A model generated the notes under the pieces. The model was not told where the DNA came from. It did not search any database and was given only the letters and a program-made list of their open reading frames with translations. From assembly GCA_964598395.1 (NCBI GenBank), contig CAZRBW010000007.1:1-64000 (forward strand): a stretch of DNA of 64,000 nt, in the 5' to 3' direction. Source of the DNA: CAXBDP01 sp964598395. Its GTDB lineage: Bacteria > Bacteroidota > Bacteroidia > Cytophagales > Cyclobacteriaceae. This document shows positions 1 through 9,700 of this stretch, one piece after another. Positions within the stretch are counted from its first letter, which is position 1. Every line of letters starts with the position of its first letter. Position numbers and translations under genes: made by a program.

Positions 1-218
1 CTTCCATCAGGCATACAGCAATAATTTTGATTGATTTGAAGAGACAATTTTAACGCATTTAAAAATAAATTCACTATTGTGAGTACATTCAAGCGCTTAA
101 ATATATTTCAGCCTACAAATTGATATTCTGTATAGATTGCCTCAGTTGAGGAACTGAAAATGGTATTCGGATAAAAATGACTTAAATTCGATTCTGCTTG
201 AGACCACAATAGCCAAAG

Positions 219-1016
219 ATGAGCACCGAAAAAATAGAACTTAGGACAGTCAACGTAACTCGCTATGTAACTCCATTGCGTGAGGGCGGTTCCATGCCTG
301 CCATTGTGGAAGCAGATGATGGCTTTTTGTATGTATTAAAATTCCGTGGAGCGGGGCAAGGGACCAATGCACTTATCGCCGACCTGATAGGAGAGGAGCT
401 GGCACGTGCCATTGGATTGCATGCGCCGGAATTGGTTTTTATGAATCTGGAAGAAGGCTTTGGCCGAACGGAAGGTGATGAAGAAATTCAGGATCTCTTG
501 AAATTTAGCGTAGGCTTGAATTTAGGTGTGCACTATTTATCCGGAGCCATTACTTTCGACCCAACTGTTACCACGCTTGATCCTTTAGTGGCTTCTAAAA
601 TATTGTGGCTGGATTGCTTAATGATCAATATCGACCGCACCCACCGCAACACCAATATGCTAATCTGGAATAAGGAACTTTGGTTGATTGATCCGGGAGC
701 CTCACTTTATTTCCATCATAATTGGAGCAATTGGAAAGCGCATATCATGACGCCATTTGCTCTAGTGAAGAACCATGTTTTATTGGAGCAGGCCACACAA
801 CTTGAGGAAGCAGACAAAATCTGTAAGGAGATGTTAACAAGAGATTTGGTTGAAGCTATTGTGGCTTTAATTCCCGAAGATTGGCTGAAGGACGAAAGCC
901 TTTTTGAAAGCAAAGACGAGCAGCGGAATGCCTATGCAACCTTTTTGCTTACTCGAATGCAACATTCAGATATTTTCATAAAAGAAGCACAAAATGCACG
1001 GAAAGAACTTATTTGA
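219..1016 (+). CDS. HipA-like kinase family protein (HipA_2 type)
   Basis: This 265-residue protein looks like the short HipA_2 family of HipA-related Ser/Thr kinases. A nucleotide-binding lysine is plausible at K41 (VLKFRGAGQG). A catalytic-loop-like block, INIDRTHRNTN, puts an Asp at 139 and Asn at 144 and 146. A metal-binding DFG equivalent, LIDPG, has its Asp at 158. The separate N-terminal domain of classical HipA toxins is absent, and no HipB-like helix-turn-helix gene is adjacent. The 3' end overlaps the DUF3037 gene by 23 bases, so the two are probably translated together. The partnership with DUF3037 is common for this family, but its substrate and role are not known to me. The kinase fold is fairly sure; any toxin or defence function is inference. 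Confidence 0.8.
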   Translation: MSTEKIELRTVNVTRYVTPLREGGSMPAIVEADDGFLYVLKFRGAGQGTNALIADLIGEELARAIGLHAPELVFMNLEEGFGRTEGDEEIQDLLKFSVGLNLGVHYLSGAITFDPTVTTLDPLVASKILWLDCLMINIDRTHRNTNMLIWNKELWLIDPGASLYFHHNWSNWKAHIMTPFALVKNHVLLEQATQLEEADKICKEMLTRDLVEAIVALIPEDWLKDESLFESKDEQRNAYATFLLTRMQHSDIFIKEAQNARKELI

Positions 1017-1377
1017 TTATGCGGTGATTCGCGTGGTGCCGAGGGTAGAGCGTGAAGAATTCCTGAATGTGGGAGTGATTGTGTATTGTAAGGCTGAGCA
1101 ATTTTTGCAGATTAAATATAAACTGGATCATCAGCGTTTGCGGGCATTATTTCCTGAACTGGATTTGGAGCTTGTAAGTGCTAATTTACATGCGATGGAG
1201 CAAATATGCCAAGGTGCTAAGGCGGGTGGTACAATTGCAGGATTGGACAAAGCCTCCCGCTTCCGTTGGCTTACGGCTACACGAAGTACTATCATTCAGC
1301 ATTCGAGAGTGCATCCTGGATATACAGAGAATGCAGCTAAAACATTGGAAAAGCTTTTTGAAGAACAGGTTTTGTAA
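994..1377 (+). CDS. DUF3037 family protein
   Basis: A 127-residue protein whose opening (FDYAVIRVVPRVEREEFLNVGVIVYC) is the signature of DUF3037, a family of unknown biochemical function. It starts inside the last codons of the upstream HipA-like kinase gene, so the two form a tightly coupled unit. No catalytic residues or membrane segments are evident, and a soluble partner or regulator of the kinase is a reasonable guess. One copy of the octamer described under repeats lies in this gene at 1253-1260. The stretch from here to 1665 holds no recognisable gene. Confidence 0.8.
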   Translation: MHGKNLFDYAVIRVVPRVEREEFLNVGVIVYCKAEQFLQIKYKLDHQRLRALFPELDLELVSANLHAMEQICQGAKAGGTIAGLDKASRFRWLTATRSTIIQHSRVHPGYTENAAKTLEKLFEEQVL

Positions 1378-1665
1378 AAGAAATCAAGTGAAATTTTCAC
1401 CAGTTTTTCATTTCCATGGCACACAGGTAGCCTGAAAAACCTTGTTGCACATTTCTCTAAAGTCGTCCCAATCGATCCAATTTTACTCATAGTTTTTTAT
1501 TGCTTATGCTTATAAAACTTGATTAAATTCAGACAGAAGTATTTATTGACCATAAATTTGAACTAGGCAAACTGCTTGAGATTATTTTAAATACATGATG
1601 TAATATAGAGTGGTTTATATAAATTGGAGGTTCAACAACGATTACTAATTACAGCGACCTACCCT

Positions 1666-2661
1666 ATGTATGTAAAAAGACATTATAGTTTTTATATGAC
1701 CCTGCGCTGGTCAAGAAAATCACTTTATTACGGATTGATTTATGCCGCACTTATCACACTTATTTATTGGCTCACCGGTTTAGAAATTACTTTACCCTGG
1801 CAACCCATCAGCGTAATTGGTATAGCCGTTGCCTTCTATTTGGGTTTCAAAAACAATAGCTCTTATGACCGCACTTGGGAAGCCCGTAAAATTTGGGGTG
1901 CAATTGTAAACGATAGTCGAACTTTTGCCACTGCAATATTGACCTTAGTAAAAAACAACCCAAACGAAGAGGCCACTGCAATTCAAAAAGAACTAATAAA
2001 AAGACATTTGGCTTGGGTACTAGCACTACATCATGTTCTTAGAAAAAAGAAAAGTTGGGAGCATGATGAAGATCCAACCAAACTAGTATTTGCACCAACT
2101 TTTTGTAAAGAATACAAAGAAGGTTTGGATGAAAAAATCCTTCAATACATATCGGTTGGTGAATATGATTTTTACAAAACCAAGAGTAATATCCCTTCAC
2201 AATTGCTCAAAAAACAAGCTGAGAAACTCCAAATGTTACAAGCAGAAGGGCAGATTTCAGAATACAAACATGTTTGGCTACATCAAATCATCGGCAAATT
2301 GTATGATAATCAAGGGATGTGCGAAAGGATCAAAAACTTCCCACTACCTAGGCAATATGCCTCTACTGCGCTTTGGATAAATTATCTGTTTTGTGCTTTG
2401 ATTCCATTTGGTCTTCTCAATATATTTCAGGCATCGTCTATGCTTCACATTTGGTTAACCATTCCATTCTCAGGACTGATCATTTGGATCTTCTTTCTAA
2501 TGGATAAAGTTGGAGATTATTCTGAAAATCCATTTGCAGCTGCTTACAACGACGTACCCATAAGTTCAATAGCAAGAGCCATAGAAATAGACCTTTTAGA
2601 AATGATAGGAGAGGAGGATATTCCAGCTCCTTATCCTGTGGAGAATGGGTTTTTGATGTAA
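1666..2661 (+). CDS. Bestrophin-family anion channel
   Basis: About 331 residues. The start MYVKRHYSFYMTLRWSRK followed by a hydrophobic segment (YYGLIYAALITLIYWL) matches bacterial bestrophin/UPF0187 proteins. So do the internal FKNNSSYDRTWEARKIWG block and a C-terminal part with two more membrane spans and DYSENPFA. These are pentameric inner-membrane channels, usually for anions, though a bacterial homologue has been reported to pass cations. An in-frame TTG lies further upstream at 1624, but the ATG at 1666 places the conserved N-terminus where the family has it. The gene stands alone, with 200-300 base spacers on both sides. Confidence 0.88.
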   Translation: MYVKRHYSFYMTLRWSRKSLYYGLIYAALITLIYWLTGLEITLPWQPISVIGIAVAFYLGFKNNSSYDRTWEARKIWGAIVNDSRTFATAILTLVKNNPNEEATAIQKELIKRHLAWVLALHHVLRKKKSWEHDEDPTKLVFAPTFCKEYKEGLDEKILQYISVGEYDFYKTKSNIPSQLLKKQAEKLQMLQAEGQISEYKHVWLHQIIGKLYDNQGMCERIKNFPLPRQYASTALWINYLFCALIPFGLLNIFQASSMLHIWLTIPFSGLIIWIFFLMDKVGDYSENPFAAAYNDVPISSIARAIEIDLLEMIGEEDIPAPYPVENGFLM

Positions 2662-2789
2662 ATTTTGATCTTTATTCTCTCCATTTCTCTTTAGAATTTT
2701 AAATGAATTTAAAATACAACTAAATTAAAGCTATTGCATAAACCTTTACTTTCGAAATATTGATTTGTGAAGCCTTAAATACTTTTGAT

Positions 2790-2978
2790 ATGGATCACGG
2801 TGGAAAATTTTATGATGATGACGGTACTGAAGTAAATCCTGACTTGTTCCCCAAACCACACCTTTGTCTTAGTTGCAAGAAAAATGAAGACGCAAATGAA
2901 GAAATTCTCTGTACTTTGACGCGACTTGACCAACGTTGTGAGATTGAATTCAAATGCTTTGCCTATGAAAAGGTTTGA
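2790..2978 (+). CDS. Small conserved cysteine-containing protein
   Basis: This is a 62-residue acidic protein when started at the ATG at 2790 (MDHGGKFYDDDG); an in-frame TTG at 2760 would add ten residues. It contains CLSCKK and two further cysteines (LDQRCEIEFKCFAYE), which could bind a metal. I recall similar short proteins of the form 'KFYDDNG..NPDLIPKPxLCxSC' being widespread in Bacteroidota as single genes without assigned function. It has no signal peptide or membrane span. It is probably a real gene, because the composition and cysteine pattern look protein-like. The function is unknown. Confidence 0.65.
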   Translation: MDHGGKFYDDDGTEVNPDLFPKPHLCLSCKKNEDANEEILCTLTRLDQRCEIEFKCFAYEKV

Positions 2979-3051
2979 AAACAGTAGGTATCTTTACTAG
3001 GGATTAAGGCTAGCTTTTAAAAAAACATCAGTAGACAAACTAAATGCCCTT

Positions 3052-3462
3052 ATGTTAAGACTCGGTGGGTATATAAACATTATAATTTCAATCCTACATA
3101 TTATTGGGCTCTTTTGGGCGGACAAAATGTTTGAAATAACGGGTATAGCCGATGGAATGGCTTTGGCTGCACAGCAAATACACCCATTGTACCCCTATTT
3201 TATTACCGTTGTTGTGGCTTTTTTCTTTTTTGTATTTGGGCTATATGGCCTCTCAGCAGATAATAAAATTAGAAAGTTGCCATTTGTGAAACCTGTTACC
3301 TTTCTAATCGCAGGCATTTATTTGTTTCGTGGCATCGGAGAAATCATTTTTGATATGGATATGCAGCAAGCGCATCCACTTTTGGAAACAACATATTCTT
3401 TAATTGCTGTATTCATTGGGCTTCTTAATCTGATTGGTGGGATAAGGAGATGGAAAAGCTAA
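3052..3462 (+). CDS. Small four-span membrane protein of unknown function
   Basis: A 136-residue, strongly hydrophobic protein with four likely membrane helices, at about residues 5-25, 48-70, 80-98 and 113-130. It ends in a positive tail (GGIRRWKS). The overall shape resembles small DoxX-like or other four-helix integral membrane families, but I do not recognise a specific one. A decayed copy of its first ~90 bases, including about ten bases upstream of the ATG, follows immediately downstream at 3479-3574, so the locus has undergone a partial tandem duplication. Confidence 0.7.
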   Translation: MLRLGGYINIIISILHIIGLFWADKMFEITGIADGMALAAQQIHPLYPYFITVVVAFFFFVFGLYGLSADNKIRKLPFVKPVTFLIAGIYLFRGIGEIIFDMDMQQAHPLLETTYSLIAVFIGLLNLIGGIRRWKS

Positions 3463-3478
3463 GAAGGCATGAAATATT

Positions 3479-3574
3479 TGCCCTTATGCTAAGACTCGGT
3501 GGGGTACATAAAGCTTTAAAATGCAATTCTACATGATTTTGGCCTTTTGGGCTGACAAAATGTTTGAAATAAAG
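3479..3574 (+). pseudogene. Truncated, decayed duplicate of the upstream membrane-protein gene
   Basis: The sequence from 3479 repeats the start of the gene at 3052. Both contain 'tgcccttatg', then 'taagactcggtggg', and both contain 'ttttgggc' followed by 'gacaaaatgtttgaaataa'. The second copy has small insertions and deletions that shift the frame soon after its ATG (3486), giving only MLRLGGVHKALKCNST before a stop. Similarity ends near 3574. The rest of the spacer up to the glucan synthase gene at 3796 shows nothing recognisable. Confidence 0.75.
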
Positions 3575-3795
3575 TAGCTAGCGTATCTATTATTTCTAAA
3601 AAATGATTACCATCCGTTGTTGGGCTAAAGTATTTTAGTTTTAATTTCATGTACTTTCATGAAATCTCACCCTTCTTAGTGACAACCACTTAAAGATTCT
3701 CTATATTTAGATAATCTGAACCCTTCAGCTCAGTACCTCTTCATCCCTTTTTTCAAACTGGGTAATAGACGCTGTATTCAATAAATGAAATTTCC

Positions 3796-6700
3796 ATGAA
3801 AATGAAACGAACAGCGCAAGACATCACTTCTGATTTTATAGCATCCTTTAAGAAACATAATTTTGAAGATAACTATCTAAGCGAAGAACTTTTGGATGCA
3901 GAGCTATTCAGCTTTGAGCAAATGGATCGCTTTGGAAAGATACTAGCCAAAAAGCATACACTTAGTCCGAAACCAGCTCAGGATCACTTGCTCAAAAGGC
4001 TTGCTGACAATGAATTACTTTTAAGTGAAGTCCGAAAACTGATTAATGATTCTATCAAAAAGAAATATCAAATTTCTCCAGCAGGTGAGTGGCTGATTGA
4101 TAATTTCTATCTAATTGAGGAGAATATTCGTAGTGCGAAGATTAATTTTCCAAAAGGTTATAGTGAGGATCTTCCACAACTTTCAGGGTCATCTTTAGGT
4201 GGGGTGACACGTATCTATGATGTTATTCAACAAGTGATTGCTCATAGTGATGGTAGAATAGATATTGAAAGTTTGAGCGGGTTTATTAAAGCTTACCAGA
4301 CGATCACTCATCTCAAGCTTGGGGAATTATGGGCAATTCCTATCATGCTTAAGCTGGCTTTAATCGAAAATTTAAGACGGGTTTCTTCAAGGATCGCAAT
4401 TGATAGGGCGAATGCCAACCTTGCCAATTATTGGGCACAGGAGATGATCGAAACATCTGAAAAAGATCCAAAAAGCCTAATTATCACTATTGCTGATATG
4501 GCACGTTCCAACCCTCCTTTAGTTGATGCTTTTGTGGCCGAATTGGTCCGTCAATTACGTGGGAAGGGTCCATTTCTTGCCAGCTCTTTGAACTGGATTG
4601 AGCAGCAATTAGCTGAAAGTGGATTGACTTGTGATGATTTGGTAAATGCCGAGGTTCAAAAGCAAGCTGTCAATCAGGTGTCCATGAGTAATAGCATTGG
4701 AAGTCTGCGATTGCTAGAAGCGATGAACTGGCGAGATTTTGTGGAGGAACATAGCATTGTTGAACAAATATTACGTGAAGATATCAATGGTATTTATGGT
4801 TTAATGGATTTTACCACGCGAGACAGGTATCGGCACGTGGTGGAGCATATCGCCAAAAAAAGCAAATTAAAGGAACAAGAAGTTGCCCAAATTGCAATCG
4901 ATCTTGCCCATAATAATGCAAATGTTGGCGCTAAGGATGATCGAGCTTTTCACGTTGGCTACTTTTTGATAGGTCCAGGAGTTAAGCAAACAAAAACAGC
5001 TGCAAAAACACCGGTTTCAAATTTTCAGGTATTAAAATCATTAATAAAAAGTTACAGATTCTTCTTTTATCTGTCTTTTGTCTTGTGTACCACTATAGCC
5101 ATCAGTTCCTTTATTCTTATTCTGGCGGGAGGAATTGTACACAACAATTGGTGGCTCTTGATTATGGCTTTTTTTGCGCTGCTATCTGCTAGTCACCTTG
5201 CAGTTTCGGTCATCAATTTTATTTCCACTTTATCGGTAAAACCTCATTTGCTTCCTCGCATGGACTTTTCAAAGAAAATCTCTGCCGATTCTCGAACATT
5301 AGTGGTGATACCTGCAATGCTCTCAAGCTTAAAGGAGATAGAAAGCTTAATTGAGTCTCTAGAAATTCGTTTTCTAGCCAACAGAAATGAAAACCTGCAT
5401 TTTGGATTGTTAACGGATTTCACCGATGCAAAACAAGAGACGCTCCCAACTGATAGCGATCTTGTTGAAGCCGCAATACAAAAAATTCAAGCACTCAATA
5501 TTAAATACAAAAGAGAAAGAAATGATTTATTCTTTTTCTTTCATCGCCCTAGACGTTGGAACTCTCAAGAAAATGTTTGGATGGGCTATGAAAGAAAGAG
5601 GGGTAAGCTCAGTGATTTGAATTCCATTTTGCGTGGAAAATCCAAAGGATGTTTTTCTCATATCATTGGCGACCAATCTGTTTTTTCACAAATCAAATAT
5701 GTGATAACCTTAGATGCAGATACCCAGCTGCCAATGGGCTCTGCTTGGAAATTAGTAGGAACAATTGCGCATCCCTTGAATCGTGCCTGGTATGATGAGC
5801 AGAAGCAGCGGATTACCAAAGGTTATGGAATACTTCAGCCACGCGTTACTAATAGCATGCCGGATGAAACCGGTTCGCTATATGCTCGAATGCACGGAAA
5901 TGAGCCAGGAATTGACCCTTATACGCGAGCATCTTCCGATGTTTATCAAGATTTATTTGAGGAAGGTTCTTTTATTGGGAAAGGAATTTATGAGGTAGAT
6001 GTATTTGAAAAGGTATTGGAAGGCAAGTTTGCTGAAAATAGCATCTTAAGTCACGACTTAATCGAAGGCTGTTTCCTGCGTTCGGGCTTAGTATCTGATA
6101 TACAGTTATTCGAGAAATACCCTACAGGCTATGATGCCGATATGAAAAGACGCTCGCGCTGGGTGCGTGGTGATTGGCAAATTTTCACTTGGTTTTTACC
6201 ATTTGTTCATATGGCGGACGGTCGCTGGCACAAAAACCCATTATCAGCACTTTCCCGTTGGAAAATTTTCGACAATATAAGACGAAGCTTGGTTCCTTTG
6301 TCTCTCACTGTTTTATTGCTATTAGGTTGGTTAGTCTTACCAACTTCAATGTTATGGACTATAGTGGTTTCTGGGATTATTATCTTCCCAGTTATTTTCT
6401 CTTCAGCGTGGAACATTATCCGGAAACCTAAAGAAATTAGTGTTTCACTGCATATTAAAAATTCATTACGCAGCATAGGAGAAATTTTTTACAAAACACT
6501 ATTTGCACTTATTTGTCTTCCTTATGAAGCATATGTCAATTCGATTGCCATTTTTCGTACGATTTGGCGAAAGCTGATTTCAAAGAAACATTTGCTTGAA
6601 TGGAACCCTTCTGGCAATACAAAGAATATTAAGCGAAATAGTCTCGTATCATCATATGCGAGTATGTGGATTGAGCTTCTTCTTCCCGTATCAATAATAC

Positions 6701-9700
6701 TTTATTTGTTAAATACTTCGCCCAGCAAAATTTTTGTTGTAGGGCCAATCGTCGTATTGTGGTTAGTTGCTCCAATGATTACGTGGTGGATGAGTAAACC
6801 TTTGGCAAGGCAGGCAGCAGCTCTTTCTCAAAATCAACATTTTTTTCTTAGAAAAATGGCAAGAAAAACTTGGGGATTTTTTGAGCAATTCGTCGGGCCG
6901 CAAGATAATTGGCTACCACCTGACAATTATCAAGAGCAACCAATAGAAGCAATTGCACATCGAACTTCTCCTACGAATATAGGACTTTCTCTTTTGGCCA
7001 ATATAACTGCTCGAGACTTCGGGTATATTACCACTGGGCAATTGATTGAACGATCTGCGAACACCATCAGCACGATGGGTAAGATGGAAAGATATGGCGG
7101 GCATTTTTATAACTGGTACGATACACAATCACTTAATCCATTATTGCCAAAATATATTTCGACGGTTGATAGTGGCAACCTCGTGGGCCATTTGCTAGTA
7201 TTTCGACAAGGCTTACTGACAATTCCACATCGAAAAATCATCAGTTCAAATACATTTGAGGGTCTTCAAGATACCCTATCTGTTTTAATTGATGCCTTGG
7301 ACGAAAGCAACAGGGAAATACTACATGCTTTCAACGAAGAGTTGAAAATTGCTTGCCAACTGGACTTAAATAAAATTACTGATGTAAAGCAAAGTGCTGG
7401 GAAATTAGAACAGGTATTTCTTTCTGTTTATGGCAATTTAGAATGCGACTCAGAAAGTGAATGTTATTGGTGGATTCAGCGGATGAAGAATCAACTCGAG
7501 CAGTTGAATGCAGAACTTCAAATTTTCAAACCATGGGAGTTACTTACTACTTCACCGCACCAATTGGAAGGTTTGCTCTCAACAAACCAATATTCAACCC
7601 TTAGTGAATTGTTACAGTCCGCAAGAAAAATGCATGATGAAGTATTTTTTCTAATGACTTCGGACAATAAAAATGTGGATAGAGAGTGGCTTAATTCCTT
7701 AGGTACCGCTTTAGTTGCATCCATAAGTCAGGCTGAAAAACAAATTCAAACGGCCCTATATCTAGCTCATGAGAGCGGCGAGTTTGCAGAATTGGATTGG
7801 GATTTTCTATTTGATAAAACATCCAATCTATTTACTATTGGGTACAATGTTCAGGAACGTCTTGCAGATTTAAGTTACTATGACCTTCTGGCATCAGAAG
7901 TCCGACTAGGAGTTTTTGCTGGTATTGCACAGGGAAAACTACCTGAAGAGAGTTGGTTCTCTTTAGGACGCTTACTTACAAAGTTGGACGGCTCGCCAGT
8001 TTTGCTTTCATGGAGTGGCTCTATGTTCGAATACCTCATGCCGCTTTTGGTTATGCCTTCCTATCAGGATACACTATTGGATCAAACAGCTAGAGCAGCC
8101 GTTGATAGTCAGATTAATTATGGAAAGAAGACAGGACATCCATGGGGTATTTCTGAGTCTGGTTTTAATATGCTTAGCGTTGATTCCCACTACCAGTATA
8201 GCGCATTTGGAGTTCCAGGATTGGGATTAAAACGTGGCCTTGAAGATGATTATGTGATATCGCCATATGCAACTGCACTTGCCCTAATGGTTGCACCAGA
8301 AAAAGCTTGTAAAAATTTAGAAAAGCTAAAGCAAAATGGCTTTGAGGGTAAACATGGTTTTTATGAAGCCGTCGATTATACTCCTTCACGTTTGCCGCGA
8401 GGCCAGAATCACAGGATAGTTTATTCATACATGGCTCATCACCAGGGCATGAGTTTACTTTCACTTGCTTATCTGCTGCTTGACAAGCCAATGCAAAAAT
8501 TATTTGAAGCAGAGCCACAGTTTCAAGCGGCGCTTTTATTATTGCAAGAACGAATACCAAGAGCTACTACCTATTTTGCGCATACCAGCGATGAGGCTGA
8601 TATTTATTTTGAGCCAGCACAAACGGAGCCAAGGGTAATAAATACACCAAATACATTGATCCCAGAAGTGCAATTGCTATCCAATGGCAAATACCACGTA
8701 ATGGTTTCCAACGCCGGAAGTGGCTATAGCCGCTGGAGAGATTTTGCAATTACACGCTGGCGGGAGGATGTCACTTGTGATAATTGGGGGACATTTTGCT
8801 ATATCCGTGATTTGGAAAGTAAGGAATATTGGTCCAACACAGTACAGCCTGTACTTCAAAAAGGAGAGCATTATGAAGCGATCTTTGCACATGGTCATGC
8901 AGATTTTCGCACAATAAATAATGAGATTGAAACACAAACTGAAATTGTTGTTTCTCCTGAAGACGATATTGAAATGCGTAGACTACGGATTTCCAATCAC
9001 TCGTCTCGAAGCAGAACAATTGAAATCACTAGTTATGCTGAGGTGGTACTCGCACCTGCTGCTTCCGATTTGATGCAACCAATATTTAGCAATCTGTTTG
9101 TACAAACAGAAATTATTCCACATCAAAACGCCATACTTTGTACCCGCCGACCGCGTTCTGAGGATGAGCATCCGCCTTGGATGTTCCACCTAGTTACGAT
9201 GCATGGAAAAGCTAAGGAAGCCATGTCATTCGAGACCGATCGAATGAAGTTTATCGGCCGTGGAAATTCAATTGTCAACCCAAAAGCAATGAATGTTCAA
9301 GGTCCATTGTCTGGAACACAAGGAGCTGTTTTAGATCCAATCGTATCTATTCGCTACAAAGTGTCGCTAGAGCCAAATGAAACTATCACGCTTGATATGA
9401 TTATTGGCGTATCTGAAACTAGGGAAGCCTGCAAATCCTTAATTTCGAAATATCAGGATAAGCATCATAAAGACCGTGTATTTGAATTAGCATGGACACA
9501 TAGTCAAGTAACCTTGCGACAAATAAATGCCTTGGAGGCTGAGGCACAATTGTATAGTCGCCTTGCAAGTTCAATATTATTTGCAAATCCTGTGTTTCGA
9601 GCTGATCCTGCTATTCTAATCAGCAATAACCGACAGCAATCAGGACTTTGGGGTTACTCCATCTCTGGTGATCTACCCATAGTTTTGCTTAAGATTGAAA

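Noticed and set aside
8174..9189. Several 60-130 codon frames on the minus strand inside the glucan synthase gene
   Set aside because: They are antisense to a well-supported gene, have no domain signals, and look like by-products of its codon pattern.
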